Below the pieces are notes generated by a model. That model searched no databases, had not been told where the DNA came from, and saw nothing but the letters and a program-made list of their open reading frames with translations. A DNA stretch of 35,231 nucleotides. It comes from Comamonadaceae bacterium. Its GTDB lineage: Bacteria > Pseudomonadota > Gammaproteobacteria > Burkholderiales > Burkholderiaceae_C. Within the stretch, counting starts at the first letter, position 1; every line of letters begins with the position of its first letter. The stretch covers positions 1-35,231 of the forward strand of contig JAECRA010000045.1 of NCBI GenBank assembly GCA_015999985.1, read 5' to 3'. Of this stretch, positions 8,544 to 19,801 are shown one piece after another. The translations under genes and the position numbers were made by a program.

Positions 8544-9113
8544 ATGATGCTTCCCGGGCTTGAGCCGGCAGAATTGCCAGCGGACGCGGTCGAAGTAGGC
8601 CGCATCCTTGATGCCTGGGGGATCAAGGGCTGGTTCAAAATCCAGCCCTACAGCGCCTCGCCCGAGGCGCTTTTTTCTTCTAAGCGCTGGTTTCTTCAGC
8701 CATCTGAGCGCGCCGGTAAAGGCTCTTTTGCCGGTACGGTGCGCCTATCGATCAAAGAAGCCAAGGATCACGCCGATTCCGTGGTGGCCAATGCGCATGA
8801 AATTGCTGATCGCACTGCTGCCGAGCAACTCAAGGGTGCACGGATATTCGTCTCGCGCTCTTCGTTCCCAACGCCTGAAGAAGGTGAATACTATTGGGTA
8901 GATCTCATCGGTTTGGCTGTCGTCAACCGTGAAGGTGTTGCGCTGGGTGAAGTGAAGGATTTGCTCTCCACAGGCCCGCAAACTACCTTGGTGCTCAGCT
9001 TCGAAGAAGCGGGTAAAGCGCAGGAGCGAATGATCCCATTCGTAGACGCCTTTGTAGATTCGGTGGACCTGCCGGGCCGGCGAATCAACGTGGATTGGCA
9101 GCCCGATTATTGA
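8544..9113 (+). CDS. rimM: Ribosome maturation factor RimM
   Basis: RimM binds uS19 and helps mature the 30S head domain. The 189-residue protein has the N-terminal RimM domain (VEVGRILDAWGIKGWFKI at about 17-34) and the C-terminal PRC-barrel (EGEYYWVDLIGLAVVNREG followed by LGEVKDLLSTGPQTTLVL). The first ATG at 8544 is followed by a second at 8547. It adds about 15 residues before the conserved region, and the true start could be internal. In almost all proteobacteria trmD and rplS follow; here the next 223 bases hold no gene and the next gene is on the opposite strand. Confidence 0.95.
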   Translation: MMLPGLEPAELPADAVEVGRILDAWGIKGWFKIQPYSASPEALFSSKRWFLQPSERAGKGSFAGTVRLSIKEAKDHADSVVANAHEIADRTAAEQLKGARIFVSRSSFPTPEEGEYYWVDLIGLAVVNREGVALGEVKDLLSTGPQTTLVLSFEEAGKAQERMIPFVDAFVDSVDLPGRRINVDWQPDY

Positions 9114-9182
9114 ACCCGGAAGTGTTCACGCGGCTTTCTTCATGATTGCAAGCGGTCAAATAACATTTCCAGGTTGAATAGT

Positions 9183-9204
9183 TGAGTGGCTGAGTGGCTG
9201 AGTG
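9183..9204 (+). repeat. 8-bp tandem repeat TGAGTGGC, 2.75 copies
   Basis: TGAGTGGC occurs at 9183-9190 and 9191-9198, with a partial copy TGAGTG at 9199-9204. It lies in the gap where trmD would be expected after rimM and may mark a rearrangement junction, though short tandem repeats also arise by slippage. Confidence 0.7.
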
Positions 9205-9336
9205 CGGGGGCCGAATGTTGGCCTCAACCCATGCATGGCCCATCCGGATATCTGGACGCATGTCCAGGCGCTCTCTTGTACGACACGAAAGCTCGAAGCG
9301 CGTCTGCCGGTCGCCGCGGGCTGCAATCTCAGAGAC

Positions 9337-9612
9337 CTATCGAGTTACCTGAACGAAGATTTCGTTGGGCTTGACCATGCCCAGCTCGGAGCGAGCCTTT
9401 TCCTCCACCATCCCTAAACCGGCTTTCAGGTCGTCCACCTCGGAGGCGAGTTGCTCGTTTTCGAGTTTCGCCCGCGAGTTGGCCGATCTCTGAAGGTCCA
9501 GTTTTTTCTGCAGCCCCGCCACATTGGGAATGCTGCCGCGACCGACCCACATCTGTGCGTGCAGGATCACCAGGATGGCGACCAGCACAAATGGAACGAC
9601 GCGGTTACTCAT
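9337..9612 (-). CDS. ftsB: Cell division protein FtsB
   Basis: FtsB is a bitopic divisome protein that forms the FtsQLB complex activating septal peptidoglycan synthesis. The 91-residue product has a short cytoplasmic N-terminus, one transmembrane helix at about 6-22, and a periplasmic coiled coil (LQKKLDLQRSANSRAKLENEQLASEVDDL). It ends with the family's ARSELGMVKPNEIF segment. It follows eno by 51 bases on the same strand, the standard betaproteobacterial arrangement, and is probably transcribed from the eno operon. Confidence 0.95.
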   Translation of the reverse strand: MSNRVVPFVLVAILVILHAQMWVGRGSIPNVAGLQKKLDLQRSANSRAKLENEQLASEVDDLKAGLGMVEEKARSELGMVKPNEIFVQVTR

Positions 9613-9663
9613 GCCCTTCAGTACGTGGCTGTAGTTGGTTTGGATGCTACGATTTTAGTAGGA

Positions 9664-10971
<1,308 letters not shown>

Positions 10972-10995
10972 TTAAAGAATCTGGAAAAACGGGTT

Positions 10996-11889
10996 TCAAG
11001 CCGAAGCTAGAGCGCTCTGGTAACTCAGATGTGCAGCGCTCCAGGGCAGCACAGCATAAGACAGCGTGAATTTTGCAAGGTCTACATGGATGGCGGCGTC
11101 GCCCGGCTGTGCGCGCGTCAAGCCCGTCATGGTGCAGCGATCTTGTGGGATGCAGATCAGATCTATTGATGCGGCATTGAAAATGTTTTCTGCGACACCT
11201 TTGAAATTATCGCCGCTGAACATCGGGGCAATGAAGTAAAAGGCCGCATAGCCCAGGGACTCCACCAACTCGACCAGTTGGTCGCGATTACCTGTGGGCT
11301 GTCCGTTGGTGAAATCTATCTCGAGATAGACAATGGGGCGCAGCTGGGTCATGACGCTCCGCGCTCCTTCCAGCATCTCAAGCTCGAAGCCTTCAATATC
11401 CGCTTTGATGAAATCTACCCGAGTCAAACCCAGGCCGTCGAGATGAATCATGTCGACTGGCTCAGTCAAATCAGAGGCCTGCGGCTGAACATCGCGGAGG
11501 GAAAACGCTCCAAAGTTATGCGCGGCGTGGGGGTCTAGCTTTGGAAAGCGGACGGCTTGCGTGGAGCGCCCAACAGCCTTATGAAATGCGTGGACGTTAA
11601 AACACTCATTGAGTGCCAGGTTGGCGCACAGCAGCTGGTGGGTAAGGCGTGCGGCCTCGAAAGCATAGATAGTGCCTTTTTCCCCGACTGCGCGGGACAT
11701 GGAAACGGTGTGCGAACCGATGTTGGCACCGGCTTCAATCACCACGTCGTCCGCGCGCAAGATTTGCTGGAACAGCCAGACTTCAGCCTCGGACCACTCT
11801 CCATAGGTGCGGAGGCTACGGCCGACATAGGTGTCGTTCTCATTGACGAGAAACCTGCCATGCCGCGCTTCGGTGAGTTGGTACGCCAT
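10996..11889 (-). CDS. FkbM-family methyltransferase
   Basis: This 297-residue protein has the FkbM-type SAM-dependent methyltransferase core: a glycine motif EAGANIGSHT at about 52-61, an acidic residue in IYAFEAAR at about 75-82, and the VDFIKADIEGFELEML segment characteristic of FkbM. FkbM enzymes O-methylate sugars, polyketides or other small molecules; the substrate here is unknown. Translation could start at a TTG 9 bases upstream, but the ATG at 11889 is preferred. It lies between the DUF1330 gene and eno, where betaproteobacteria usually have eno directly. That suggests insertion, perhaps linked to surface glycan modification. Confidence 0.87.
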   Translation of the reverse strand: MAYQLTEARHGRFLVNENDTYVGRSLRTYGEWSEAEVWLFQQILRADDVVIEAGANIGSHTVSMSRAVGEKGTIYAFEAARLTHQLLCANLALNECFNVHAFHKAVGRSTQAVRFPKLDPHAAHNFGAFSLRDVQPQASDLTEPVDMIHLDGLGLTRVDFIKADIEGFELEMLEGARSVMTQLRPIVYLEIDFTNGQPTGNRDQLVELVESLGYAAFYFIAPMFSGDNFKGVAENIFNAASIDLICIPQDRCTMTGLTRAQPGDAAIHVDLAKFTLSYAVLPWSAAHLSYQSALASA

Positions 11890-11917
11890 ATGGTTCAAAC
11901 CAGGTGGATCTCGTGGA

Positions 11918-12208
11918 CTAGACGCCCTCGACAGCGACCATGTTCATGATTGCCGCTCCAGCACGTGCCTGTCGGGCACGAAGGTACTCCGGAGAATCAA
12001 AGAACGCCTTCGCCTTCTGAAAGTCGTCGAACTTCAGCACCACCATGCGGCCAGGTGTCCAACTGCCTTCAAGCGGCTGCACTGCACCGCCGCGCACGCA
12101 AACCTCTGCGCCGTGGGTTTGAATGGCCTCGGTGGACCACCGCTTGTATTCTTCGTACTGAGTGGGATTGGTGACTTCGACCTGCGCGATGATGTAGCCG
12201 CTACTCAT
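11918..12208 (-). CDS. DUF1330 family protein
   Basis: This 96-residue protein has a ferredoxin-like dimeric alpha/beta-barrel pattern. Typical DUF1330 features are visible: YIIAQVEVTNPTQYEEYKR at the N-terminus, the central VRGGAVQPLEGSWTPGRMVVLKF, and YLRARQARAGAA near the end. No enzymatic role is established for the family. It sits 24 bases downstream of kdsA on the same strand, and a DUF1330 gene at this place between kdsA and eno is common in Comamonadaceae by recollection. Confidence 0.88.
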   Translation of the reverse strand: MSSGYIIAQVEVTNPTQYEEYKRWSTEAIQTHGAEVCVRGGAVQPLEGSWTPGRMVVLKFDDFQKAKAFFDSPEYLRARQARAGAAIMNMVAVEGV

Positions 12209-12232
12209 GGCGGGTGCTCCAGCTGTTGACGA

Positions 12233-14787
<2,555 letters not shown>

Positions 14788-14814
14788 TCAGCCTCCGCTC
14801 GGTGGGAAATTCCG

Positions 14815-14820
14815 ATTATA
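14815..14820 (-). promoter_or_regulatory. Probable -10 element for the pyrG operon
   Basis: A perfect TATAAT on the minus strand (ATTATA on plus) lies about 43 bases upstream of the pyrG ATG, in the 137-base divergent region shared with coaBC. No consensus -35 is visible. Confidence 0.5.
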
Positions 14821-14893
14821 GGCGCCCGCAATGGCACTTGCGCGACCCCGCAGGCCCGGCACCCGAATAGATCGTAAACACGTTCCAAGGCCG

Positions 14894-14902
14894 TGCTACA
14901 TT
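14894..14902 (+). promoter_or_regulatory. Extended -10 of coaBC promoter, probably leaderless
   Basis: TGCTACATT is an extended -10 (TGN then TACATT). The coaBC ATG at 14910 is 7 bases after it, so the predicted transcription start coincides with the start codon. No Shine-Dalgarno sequence is present, consistent with a leaderless mRNA. Confidence 0.45.
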
Positions 14903-14909
14903 GCCCGGC

Positions 14910-16154
14910 ATGAACGATTGGGTACAAGATTCAGGCGAATTGTCAGGTCGCCATATTGTGCTGGGCCTCTCCGGCGGCGCCGCATGCTTCAAAGCTGCGG
15001 TGCTTTGCCGTTCGCTCATCAAGGCGGGCGCGACGGTGCAGGTCGTGATGACTGAAGCCGCGGAGCGCTTCATGACCTCTGTGACCATGCAGGCCTTGTC
15101 AGGCCGTCCGGTCTATACCTCTCAATGGGACACCCGGCCGGACAACGGCATGGCGCACATCAATCTAAGCCGTGAGGCCGATGCCATTCTGATCGCGCCG
15201 GCGAGCGCAGATTTCATCGCCCAGCTGGCGCAGGGCAGGGCCGATGAGCTCTTGTCGCTGCTTTGCCTCGCACGACCGTCCGAACGAGTTCCTCTGCTGT
15301 TGGCGCCTTCCATGAACCGTGAGATGTGGGCACACCGCGCCACGCAGCGCAACCTGAGTCAGATCGTAGAGGACGGGGCGCATGTTCTTGGCGTTGCCCA
15401 TGGCGATCAGGCATGCGGGGAATTCGGGGACGGGCGCATGCTGGAGGCCGATGAGCTTTTGGAGGAATTGATTGCGTTTCTGGCTCCCAAGCCTCTTGCG
15501 GGACAGCGCGTGCTCGTCACAGCGGGACCCACTTTCGAAGCTATTGATCCGGTACGCGGCATTACCAATCTATCGAGCGGCAAGATGGGGTTTTCCATTG
15601 CGCGGGCTGCGCGAGAAGCCGGTGCGGACGTGGTCTTGGTCGCCGGTCCGGTCCACTTGCCCACGCCGCGAGGTGTCCTGCGGGTTGATGTGACATCAGC
15701 CGAAGATATGCGTCGTGCGAGCCTCGAACATGCCCAATCGGCGGATATTTTCGTAGCCACCGCAGCCGTGGCAGACTGGCGTCCGGCCGAACAAGCTGCT
15801 CAAAAGATCAAGAAAGACGGCTCCGGCGAGGTGCCGCATCTTTCGTTCGTCGAAAACCCGGACATCCTGTCTGAAATTGCGCATTCTCAGCGTGCGCGGT
15901 CGGGCGAGCTTTTCTGCGTCGGATTTGCGGCCGAGAGTCAGGATCTTCTGGCCAATGCGCAGGCCAAGCGTGCACGCAAAGGCGTGCCGCTTCTTGTAGG
16001 CAATATAGGTCCTGCCACTTTTGGCAGAGACGACAACGCGCTCTTGCTGGTTGACGATGAGAGCGCTCGCGAACTACCGCACGCCAGCAAGCGTGTATTG
16101 GCGCAACAACTGGTGGCTGAGATTGCGCGACGCGTTTCCGGCTGGTCCGCCTGA
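14910..16154 (+). CDS. coaBC: Bifunctional PPC synthetase / PPC decarboxylase
   Basis: CoaBC makes 4'-phosphopantetheine from phosphopantothenate and cysteine in CoA synthesis. The 414-residue product has an N-terminal flavin-dependent CoaC decarboxylase domain with active-site His about 83 (AHINLS), PSMNREMW at 133-140 and Cys about 169 (ACGEFGDGRM). The C-terminal CoaB synthetase has VTAGPTFEAIDPVR, TNLSSGKMG, AAVADWRP and the KIKKDGSG lysine motif. A TTG 9 bases upstream could also start it; ATG is preferred. In many bacteria coaBC is next to dut, as nearly here. Confidence 0.96.
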   Translation: MNDWVQDSGELSGRHIVLGLSGGAACFKAAVLCRSLIKAGATVQVVMTEAAERFMTSVTMQALSGRPVYTSQWDTRPDNGMAHINLSREADAILIAPASADFIAQLAQGRADELLSLLCLARPSERVPLLLAPSMNREMWAHRATQRNLSQIVEDGAHVLGVAHGDQACGEFGDGRMLEADELLEELIAFLAPKPLAGQRVLVTAGPTFEAIDPVRGITNLSSGKMGFSIARAAREAGADVVLVAGPVHLPTPRGVLRVDVTSAEDMRRASLEHAQSADIFVATAAVADWRPAEQAAQKIKKDGSGEVPHLSFVENPDILSEIAHSQRARSGELFCVGFAAESQDLLANAQAKRARKGVPLLVGNIGPATFGRDDNALLLVDDESARELPHASKRVLAQQLVAEIARRVSGWSA

Positions 16155-16225
16155 CGGGCGAACATGAGTGTGCTTAGCCCATTTCCACTGCCTACCCAGT
16201 CATGCGGTCGTAACAAGGGACGCTC

Positions 16226-16660
16226 ATGAGCCCACAGCTGATCGACCACACGCCGCCAAACGGTGACTTCGCGCGCTATATCGACAAGCTCATGCAAGAA
16301 GCGGAGAACGCGCAACAGACTCCTGTTGCGGTGCCTGGAAAGACTGCTCGCTCCACTTCTCCACGAACCGCTGTCCCTGCGCAGCCCAGGGAACCAGGTG
16401 CCACATCTGCCGCAGCGAGCCGTAGCGCTGGCCCTCCAGATCTGATGGAGGTGATGAACAAGGTTTTCAAAAGATCAAGTCTTCCCAAGGAAGGCAAACG
16501 TGCCGGAGCCTGGTGGCCGTGGGCTGCCATGGCCTTGGTGGTCTTTGGGGTCATCTTTCCGGTAGCCATCGGAACCGTGGCGGTGATCGGATTTATTGTT
16601 TGGCGAGCGCTTAAAACGCTTTCCGGTACCAGAGGTGCCAGAGTAGGGAGAAAATTTTGA
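16226..16660 (+). CDS. Small proline/alanine-rich membrane protein of unknown function
   Basis: I do not recognise this 144-residue protein. The first 90 residues are hydrophilic and rich in Pro, Ala, Ser and Gln, probably disordered. They are followed by a basic stretch ([12 protein letters not shown]) and a hydrophobic region at about 95-128 that could form one or two membrane helices, then a basic tail (TRGARVGRK). It lies between coaBC and dut, and its TGA overlaps the TTG start of dut, so it is probably translated and coupled to dut. A cytoplasmic disordered domain with a C-terminal membrane anchor is the most likely topology. Confidence 0.7.
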   Translation: MSPQLIDHTPPNGDFARYIDKLMQEAENAQQTPVAVPGKTARSTSPRTAVPAQPREPGATSAAASRSAGPPDLMEVMNKVFKRSSLPKEGKRAGAWWPWAAMALVVFGVIFPVAIGTVAVIGFIVWRALKTLSGTRGARVGRKF

Positions 16661-17103
16661 AGATTGATGTGAAGATTCTGGACGAGCGCCTGCGCACGCA
16701 GATGCCCGCCTACGCAACCCCTGGCAGTGCCGGTCTTGATTTGCGTGCTTGCTTGCAGACACCGCTCGAATTGGCTCCGGGCGCCTGGCAACTGGTCCCG
16801 ACGGGCATGGCGATTCACCTGGCAGACACCGGCTACGCCGCTTTGATACTTCCGCGCTCAGGGCTTGGCCATAAGCACGGGATTGTCCTGGGTAATCTGG
16901 TGGGGCTCATCGACAGCGATTACCAGGGCCAACTGATGGTTAGTGCCTGGAACCGCAGCGAAACAGCCTTCACCATCGACCCCATGGAGAGAATTGCTCA
17001 GTTGGTTATCGTTCCTGTAGTGCAGGCCCGATTCCACATAGTCAGCGACTTTCCCGCGAGTGAGCGAGGCGAAAGCGGTTACGGCTCCACGGGCAAGCAG
17101 TAG
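16657..17103 (+). CDS. dut: Deoxyuridine 5'-triphosphate nucleotidohydrolase (dUTPase)
   Basis: Dut hydrolyses dUTP to dUMP, supplying thymidylate synthesis and keeping uracil out of DNA. The 148-residue trimeric-type enzyme has all five motifs: [37 protein letters not shown] and the C-terminal glycine-rich [10 protein letters not shown]. The start is TTG at 16657, supported by AGGGAG at 16645-16650 and by the N-terminus MKIDVKILD matching family members. The TTG overlaps the upstream gene's TGA stop, indicating translational coupling. Confidence 0.97.
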   Translation: MKIDVKILDERLRTQMPAYATPGSAGLDLRACLQTPLELAPGAWQLVPTGMAIHLADTGYAALILPRSGLGHKHGIVLGNLVGLIDSDYQGQLMVSAWNRSETAFTIDPMERIAQLVIVPVVQARFHIVSDFPASERGESGYGSTGKQ

Positions 17104-17141
17104 TAGGTGTTGATAGCGTCAAGAGGCGCGGTACGTAACAG

Positions 17142-17165
17142 GTGTGTACGAATCGTCCTACACAC
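17142..17165. promoter_or_regulatory. Perfect 7-bp inverted repeat upstream of the glycine-zipper lipoprotein
   Basis: GTGTGTA (17142-17148) and TACACAC (17159-17165) are perfect inverted repeats around 10 bases. The site is 39 bases after dut and about 145 before the lipoprotein gene. No T tract follows, so it could be an operator or a weak mRNA 3'-end structure. Confidence 0.4.
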
Positions 17166-17310
17166 ATACCTTCCCTTCGCTGGTGGAACAGTGATAGGAA
17201 CGTCGGTTTAATAGATTAATGCGTGTTGGCCGATGCGCACGGACAAGCCCTACGAATTTGGCCTGTCCGGCTTGAGCGGTCACTCACAGCATTCAACAAG
17301 GAGCAGTCAA

Positions 17311-17784
17311 ATGATCAAATTTCAACGATTGGGCGGTGTGTGCTTGAGCGTAGCGGTAGCCGCGTCACTCGCGGCCTGTGCTGGTCAGCCTTATGGCAAT
17401 TCAGGCTACCCTTCTGCCTCTCAGCCGCCCTATAGCCAACCCGGTTATTCATCCTTTGCCACTGTCACTAACGTCGAAATGATTCGCGCGGGTGGAAGCA
17501 GTGGCGTCGCAGGCGCAGCCATCGGGGGTGTAGCAGGCGGCGTGCTGGGCAACCAGGTTGGCGGTGGCTCAGGTCGCACTGCCGCTACAGTTGTTGGCGC
17601 GATTGGCGGAGCATTGATCGGCAACGCAGTTGAGCGAAATTCTGCGGCTGGGCGCGGTGCTGACGTGTACCGCGTGACCGTGCGCCTGGATAACGGCGGA
17701 ACACAGAGTTTTGACTATCAGCAGTCGCCCAACGTCCGCATAGGCGAACGCGTGCGCGTCGACGGCAATCAGCTCTATCGCTAA
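17311..17784 (+). CDS. Glycine-zipper outer-membrane lipoprotein (SlyB/17-kDa antigen type)
   Basis: This 157-residue lipoprotein starts at the ATG at 17311, preceded by AAGGAG (17298-17303). A longer frame opening at 17233 has no such site and is rejected. The signal peptide ends in lipobox LAAC with acylated Cys 23. Residues about 61-106 form a glycine-zipper 2TM domain (GVAGAAIGGVAGGVLGNQVG, then GAIGGALIGNAVE). The C-terminus is a small beta domain (YRVTVRLDNGGTQSFDY). The family (SlyB, Pcp) is associated with outer-membrane integrity and stress response. Confidence 0.9.
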   Translation: MIKFQRLGGVCLSVAVAASLAACAGQPYGNSGYPSASQPPYSQPGYSSFATVTNVEMIRAGGSSGVAGAAIGGVAGGVLGNQVGGGSGRTAATVVGAIGGALIGNAVERNSAAGRGADVYRVTVRLDNGGTQSFDYQQSPNVRIGERVRVDGNQLYR

Positions 17785-17797
17785 TTCCCGACTGGCG

Positions 17798-18322
17798 TCA
17801 GTGCAGTAGCGTTCCGCCAGGGGCAGCTGGCTGCACCTTGAAGAAACCGGTACCGGCGGTACCGGCTGCAATTTCTTCTTCACTCGCTTCACGCACCGCT
17901 TCCACCTTCAGGTGCAAGCGCAGGCCAATGCCTGCCAGAGGATGATTACCATCCAGGACGATATGTTCTGGGTAGATGGTAGAGACTGTGTAGAGAGTCT
18001 CAGCTGACAGTTTGGAATTCAACCCTTCAGGTAGCGCATGGCCCTCGAAAACCATGCCCTCTTCAAGCGGCTCAGGAAAGAGCGCCCGCGGTTCGAGAAA
18101 AAGCTTTTGCTCGTCAAAGTCGCCAAAGGCGTCCTGAGGCTCCAAATTGAGAATCAGCTTGGCACCAGGCTCGTGGCCCTGTAGTGCTTCCTCAATTTTG
18201 GGTAGTAGATCCGCACCCCCCAACAAAAATTCTACGGGCTCTTCGAGCACGTCCAGATCTTCGCCCAGGCTGTCTTTCAATGTCCAGGTGAGCGAAACAA
18301 CGCATTGCTGTGTAATTTCCAT
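17798..18322 (-). CDS. FKBP-type peptidyl-prolyl cis-trans isomerase, SlyD-like
   Basis: This 174-residue cytoplasmic protein has an FKBP fold with the SlyD-type insert. Visible elements are the N-terminal strand VVSLTWTLKDSLGEDLD, the PVEFLLGGADLLPKIEEAL helix region, the DAFGDFDEQ insert-in-flap start, and a C-terminal strand pair ending HPLAGIGLRLHLKVEAV. The metal-binding His-rich SlyD tail is absent. The start is the ATG at 18322; the open frame extends 52 codons upstream into the divergent gene and is rejected. It is divergent from the RoxA gene with only 57 bases between starts. Confidence 0.9.
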   Translation of the reverse strand: MEITQQCVVSLTWTLKDSLGEDLDVLEEPVEFLLGGADLLPKIEEALQGHEPGAKLILNLEPQDAFGDFDEQKLFLEPRALFPEPLEEGMVFEGHALPEGLNSKLSAETLYTVSTIYPEHIVLDGNHPLAGIGLRLHLKVEAVREASEEEIAAGTAGTGFFKVQPAAPGGTLLH

Positions 18323-18379
18323 CGCACAATTGTCGCATTGCAACGTACGGGCTGCCGCGAGGCGCCCTTTCTTCTTTTT

Positions 18380-19513
18380 ATGATGGACATTACCCAACCC
18401 CTGCAACTCCTTGGCGGACTCACCCCTGTGCAGTTCATGAAACGCCACTGGCAAAAGAAGCCGCTTCTGATTCGTCAAGCAGTTTCGGACTTCAAGCCGC
18501 TTTTGGCACGAGGCGAGCTGTTCGAGCTAGCAGGGCAGGAGGGCGTTGAATCACGCCTGCTGAGCCAAGGTGAACGGGGTTGGAAATTGCGGCAGGGTCC
18601 GCTGGCTCGCCGCGCGCTTCCGCCCGCAAGCCAACCCAACTGGACCCTATTGGTTCAGGGAGTGGATCTTCATCATGCCGGTGTTCACGACTTCATGCAG
18701 CAGTTCAGATTCGTCCCGGACGCTCGTCTGGACGATCTGATGATCAGCTATGCCAGTGATCTGGGGGGCGTAGGGCCCCACTTCGACAGCTACGACGTAT
18801 TTCTCTTTCAGGCTTCAGGCCGGCGACGCTGGCGCATTGGCCGTCAAAAAGATTTGAGCCTTGTAGAGGGTTTGCCTCTGAAGATACTGGCCAACTTCGA
18901 ACCGGAAGAAGAATACGTGCTCGAGCCCGGGGATATGCTTTATTTGCCACCGCGCTGGGCGCACGATGGCGTCGCACTCGGCGCCGATTGCATGACGTAT
19001 TCCATTGGATTCAGGCAACCTTCGCGGGGAGAATTGGCGCGGGAGCTCCTCACGCGCACTGCAGATGAAGCCGCTGATTTCTTGGGTGATGCGCCCTATA
19101 AGGATCCGTCCCAACCGGCAGTGTCTCGTCCCGCAGAGGTGCCGGTGGCCATGCTGGACTTTGCCCGCGATGCGGTAGAAAGAGCTTTGCGAGACCCTTC
19201 CCAATTGGCGATGGCTTTAGGCGAGGCGTTGACGGAGCCCAAGACCAATGTCTGGTTTGAGCCATCGTCTGTGCCTCCGAGCGGAGAGAGCAGCGGCGCC
19301 CTCGTCCTCGATCGCCGCACGCGCATGATGTATGACGATCAACATGTTTTCGTCAACGGGGAGAGCTACCGTGCGGGTGGACGGGATGCCCGCATGATGC
19401 GTGAGCTGGCGGACAACCGAACACTTGCAAAGGCTGACGTGGCTCGTCTGAGCGTTGATGCCATTGAACTGGTCAACCAATGGAAAGAGTCAGGATGGTT
19501 GCACCTCGCATGA
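18380..19513 (+). CDS. roxA: RoxA/YcfD-type ribosomal protein uL16 arginine 3-hydroxylase
   Basis: This 377-residue JmjC/cupin oxygenase resembles E. coli RoxA (YcfD), which hydroxylates an arginine of ribosomal protein uL16 using iron and 2-oxoglutarate. The metal triad is visible as HFD (H134, D136) and H195 in PRWAHDG. The N-terminal MKRHWQKKPLLI segment and the C-terminal dimerisation/winged-helix region are present. Two adjacent ATGs (18380, 18383) are possible starts. They follow a pyrimidine run (ctttcttcttttt) with no Shine-Dalgarno sequence. The upstream extension of the frame overlaps the FKBP start and is not used. Confidence 0.9.
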   Translation: MMDITQPLQLLGGLTPVQFMKRHWQKKPLLIRQAVSDFKPLLARGELFELAGQEGVESRLLSQGERGWKLRQGPLARRALPPASQPNWTLLVQGVDLHHAGVHDFMQQFRFVPDARLDDLMISYASDLGGVGPHFDSYDVFLFQASGRRRWRIGRQKDLSLVEGLPLKILANFEPEEEYVLEPGDMLYLPPRWAHDGVALGADCMTYSIGFRQPSRGELARELLTRTADEAADFLGDAPYKDPSQPAVSRPAEVPVAMLDFARDAVERALRDPSQLAMALGEALTEPKTNVWFEPSSVPPSGESSGALVLDRRTRMMYDDQHVFVNGESYRAGGRDARMMRELADNRTLAKADVARLSVDAIELVNQWKESGWLHLA

Positions 19514-19686
19514 GGAGTTTCATCTGATATGCTGTGTCGGAATGCATGCTTTTTGCTTCGGGGAGGGCGCTTCGAGAAAAAGTCGCCACCCATCAACAAA
19601 AAGAAACCATCGAATAGTTCTCAATTTGAAACGATTGAACGTCGTATCAGCGCATCAGGGTTTATCACAATTGCGAAGGTGCGGGC

Positions 19687-19692
19687 TATAAT
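19687..19692 (+). promoter_or_regulatory. Probable -10 element for the alanine-rich lipoprotein
   Basis: A perfect TATAAT is 110 bases upstream of the ATG at 19802, in a 288-base gene-free region. A consensus -35 is not seen. The start codon has a strong AAAAGGA site at 19787-19793. Confidence 0.55.
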
Positions 19693-19801
19693 CGAAATCT
19701 GAGCGGAAAGAGAATAAGACTTTCTCTCGGTCAGGTCGAAGTTTTATATCGAGTCGCCCTGGCGCATTCCGGAAAATATTACTCTCAAAAGGACCATTGA
19801 A

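Noticed and set aside
9186..9374. 62-codon frame in the rimM-ftsB gap
   Set aside because: No ribosome-binding site or hydrophobic/domain pattern; it runs into ftsB antisense and does not resemble TrmD.
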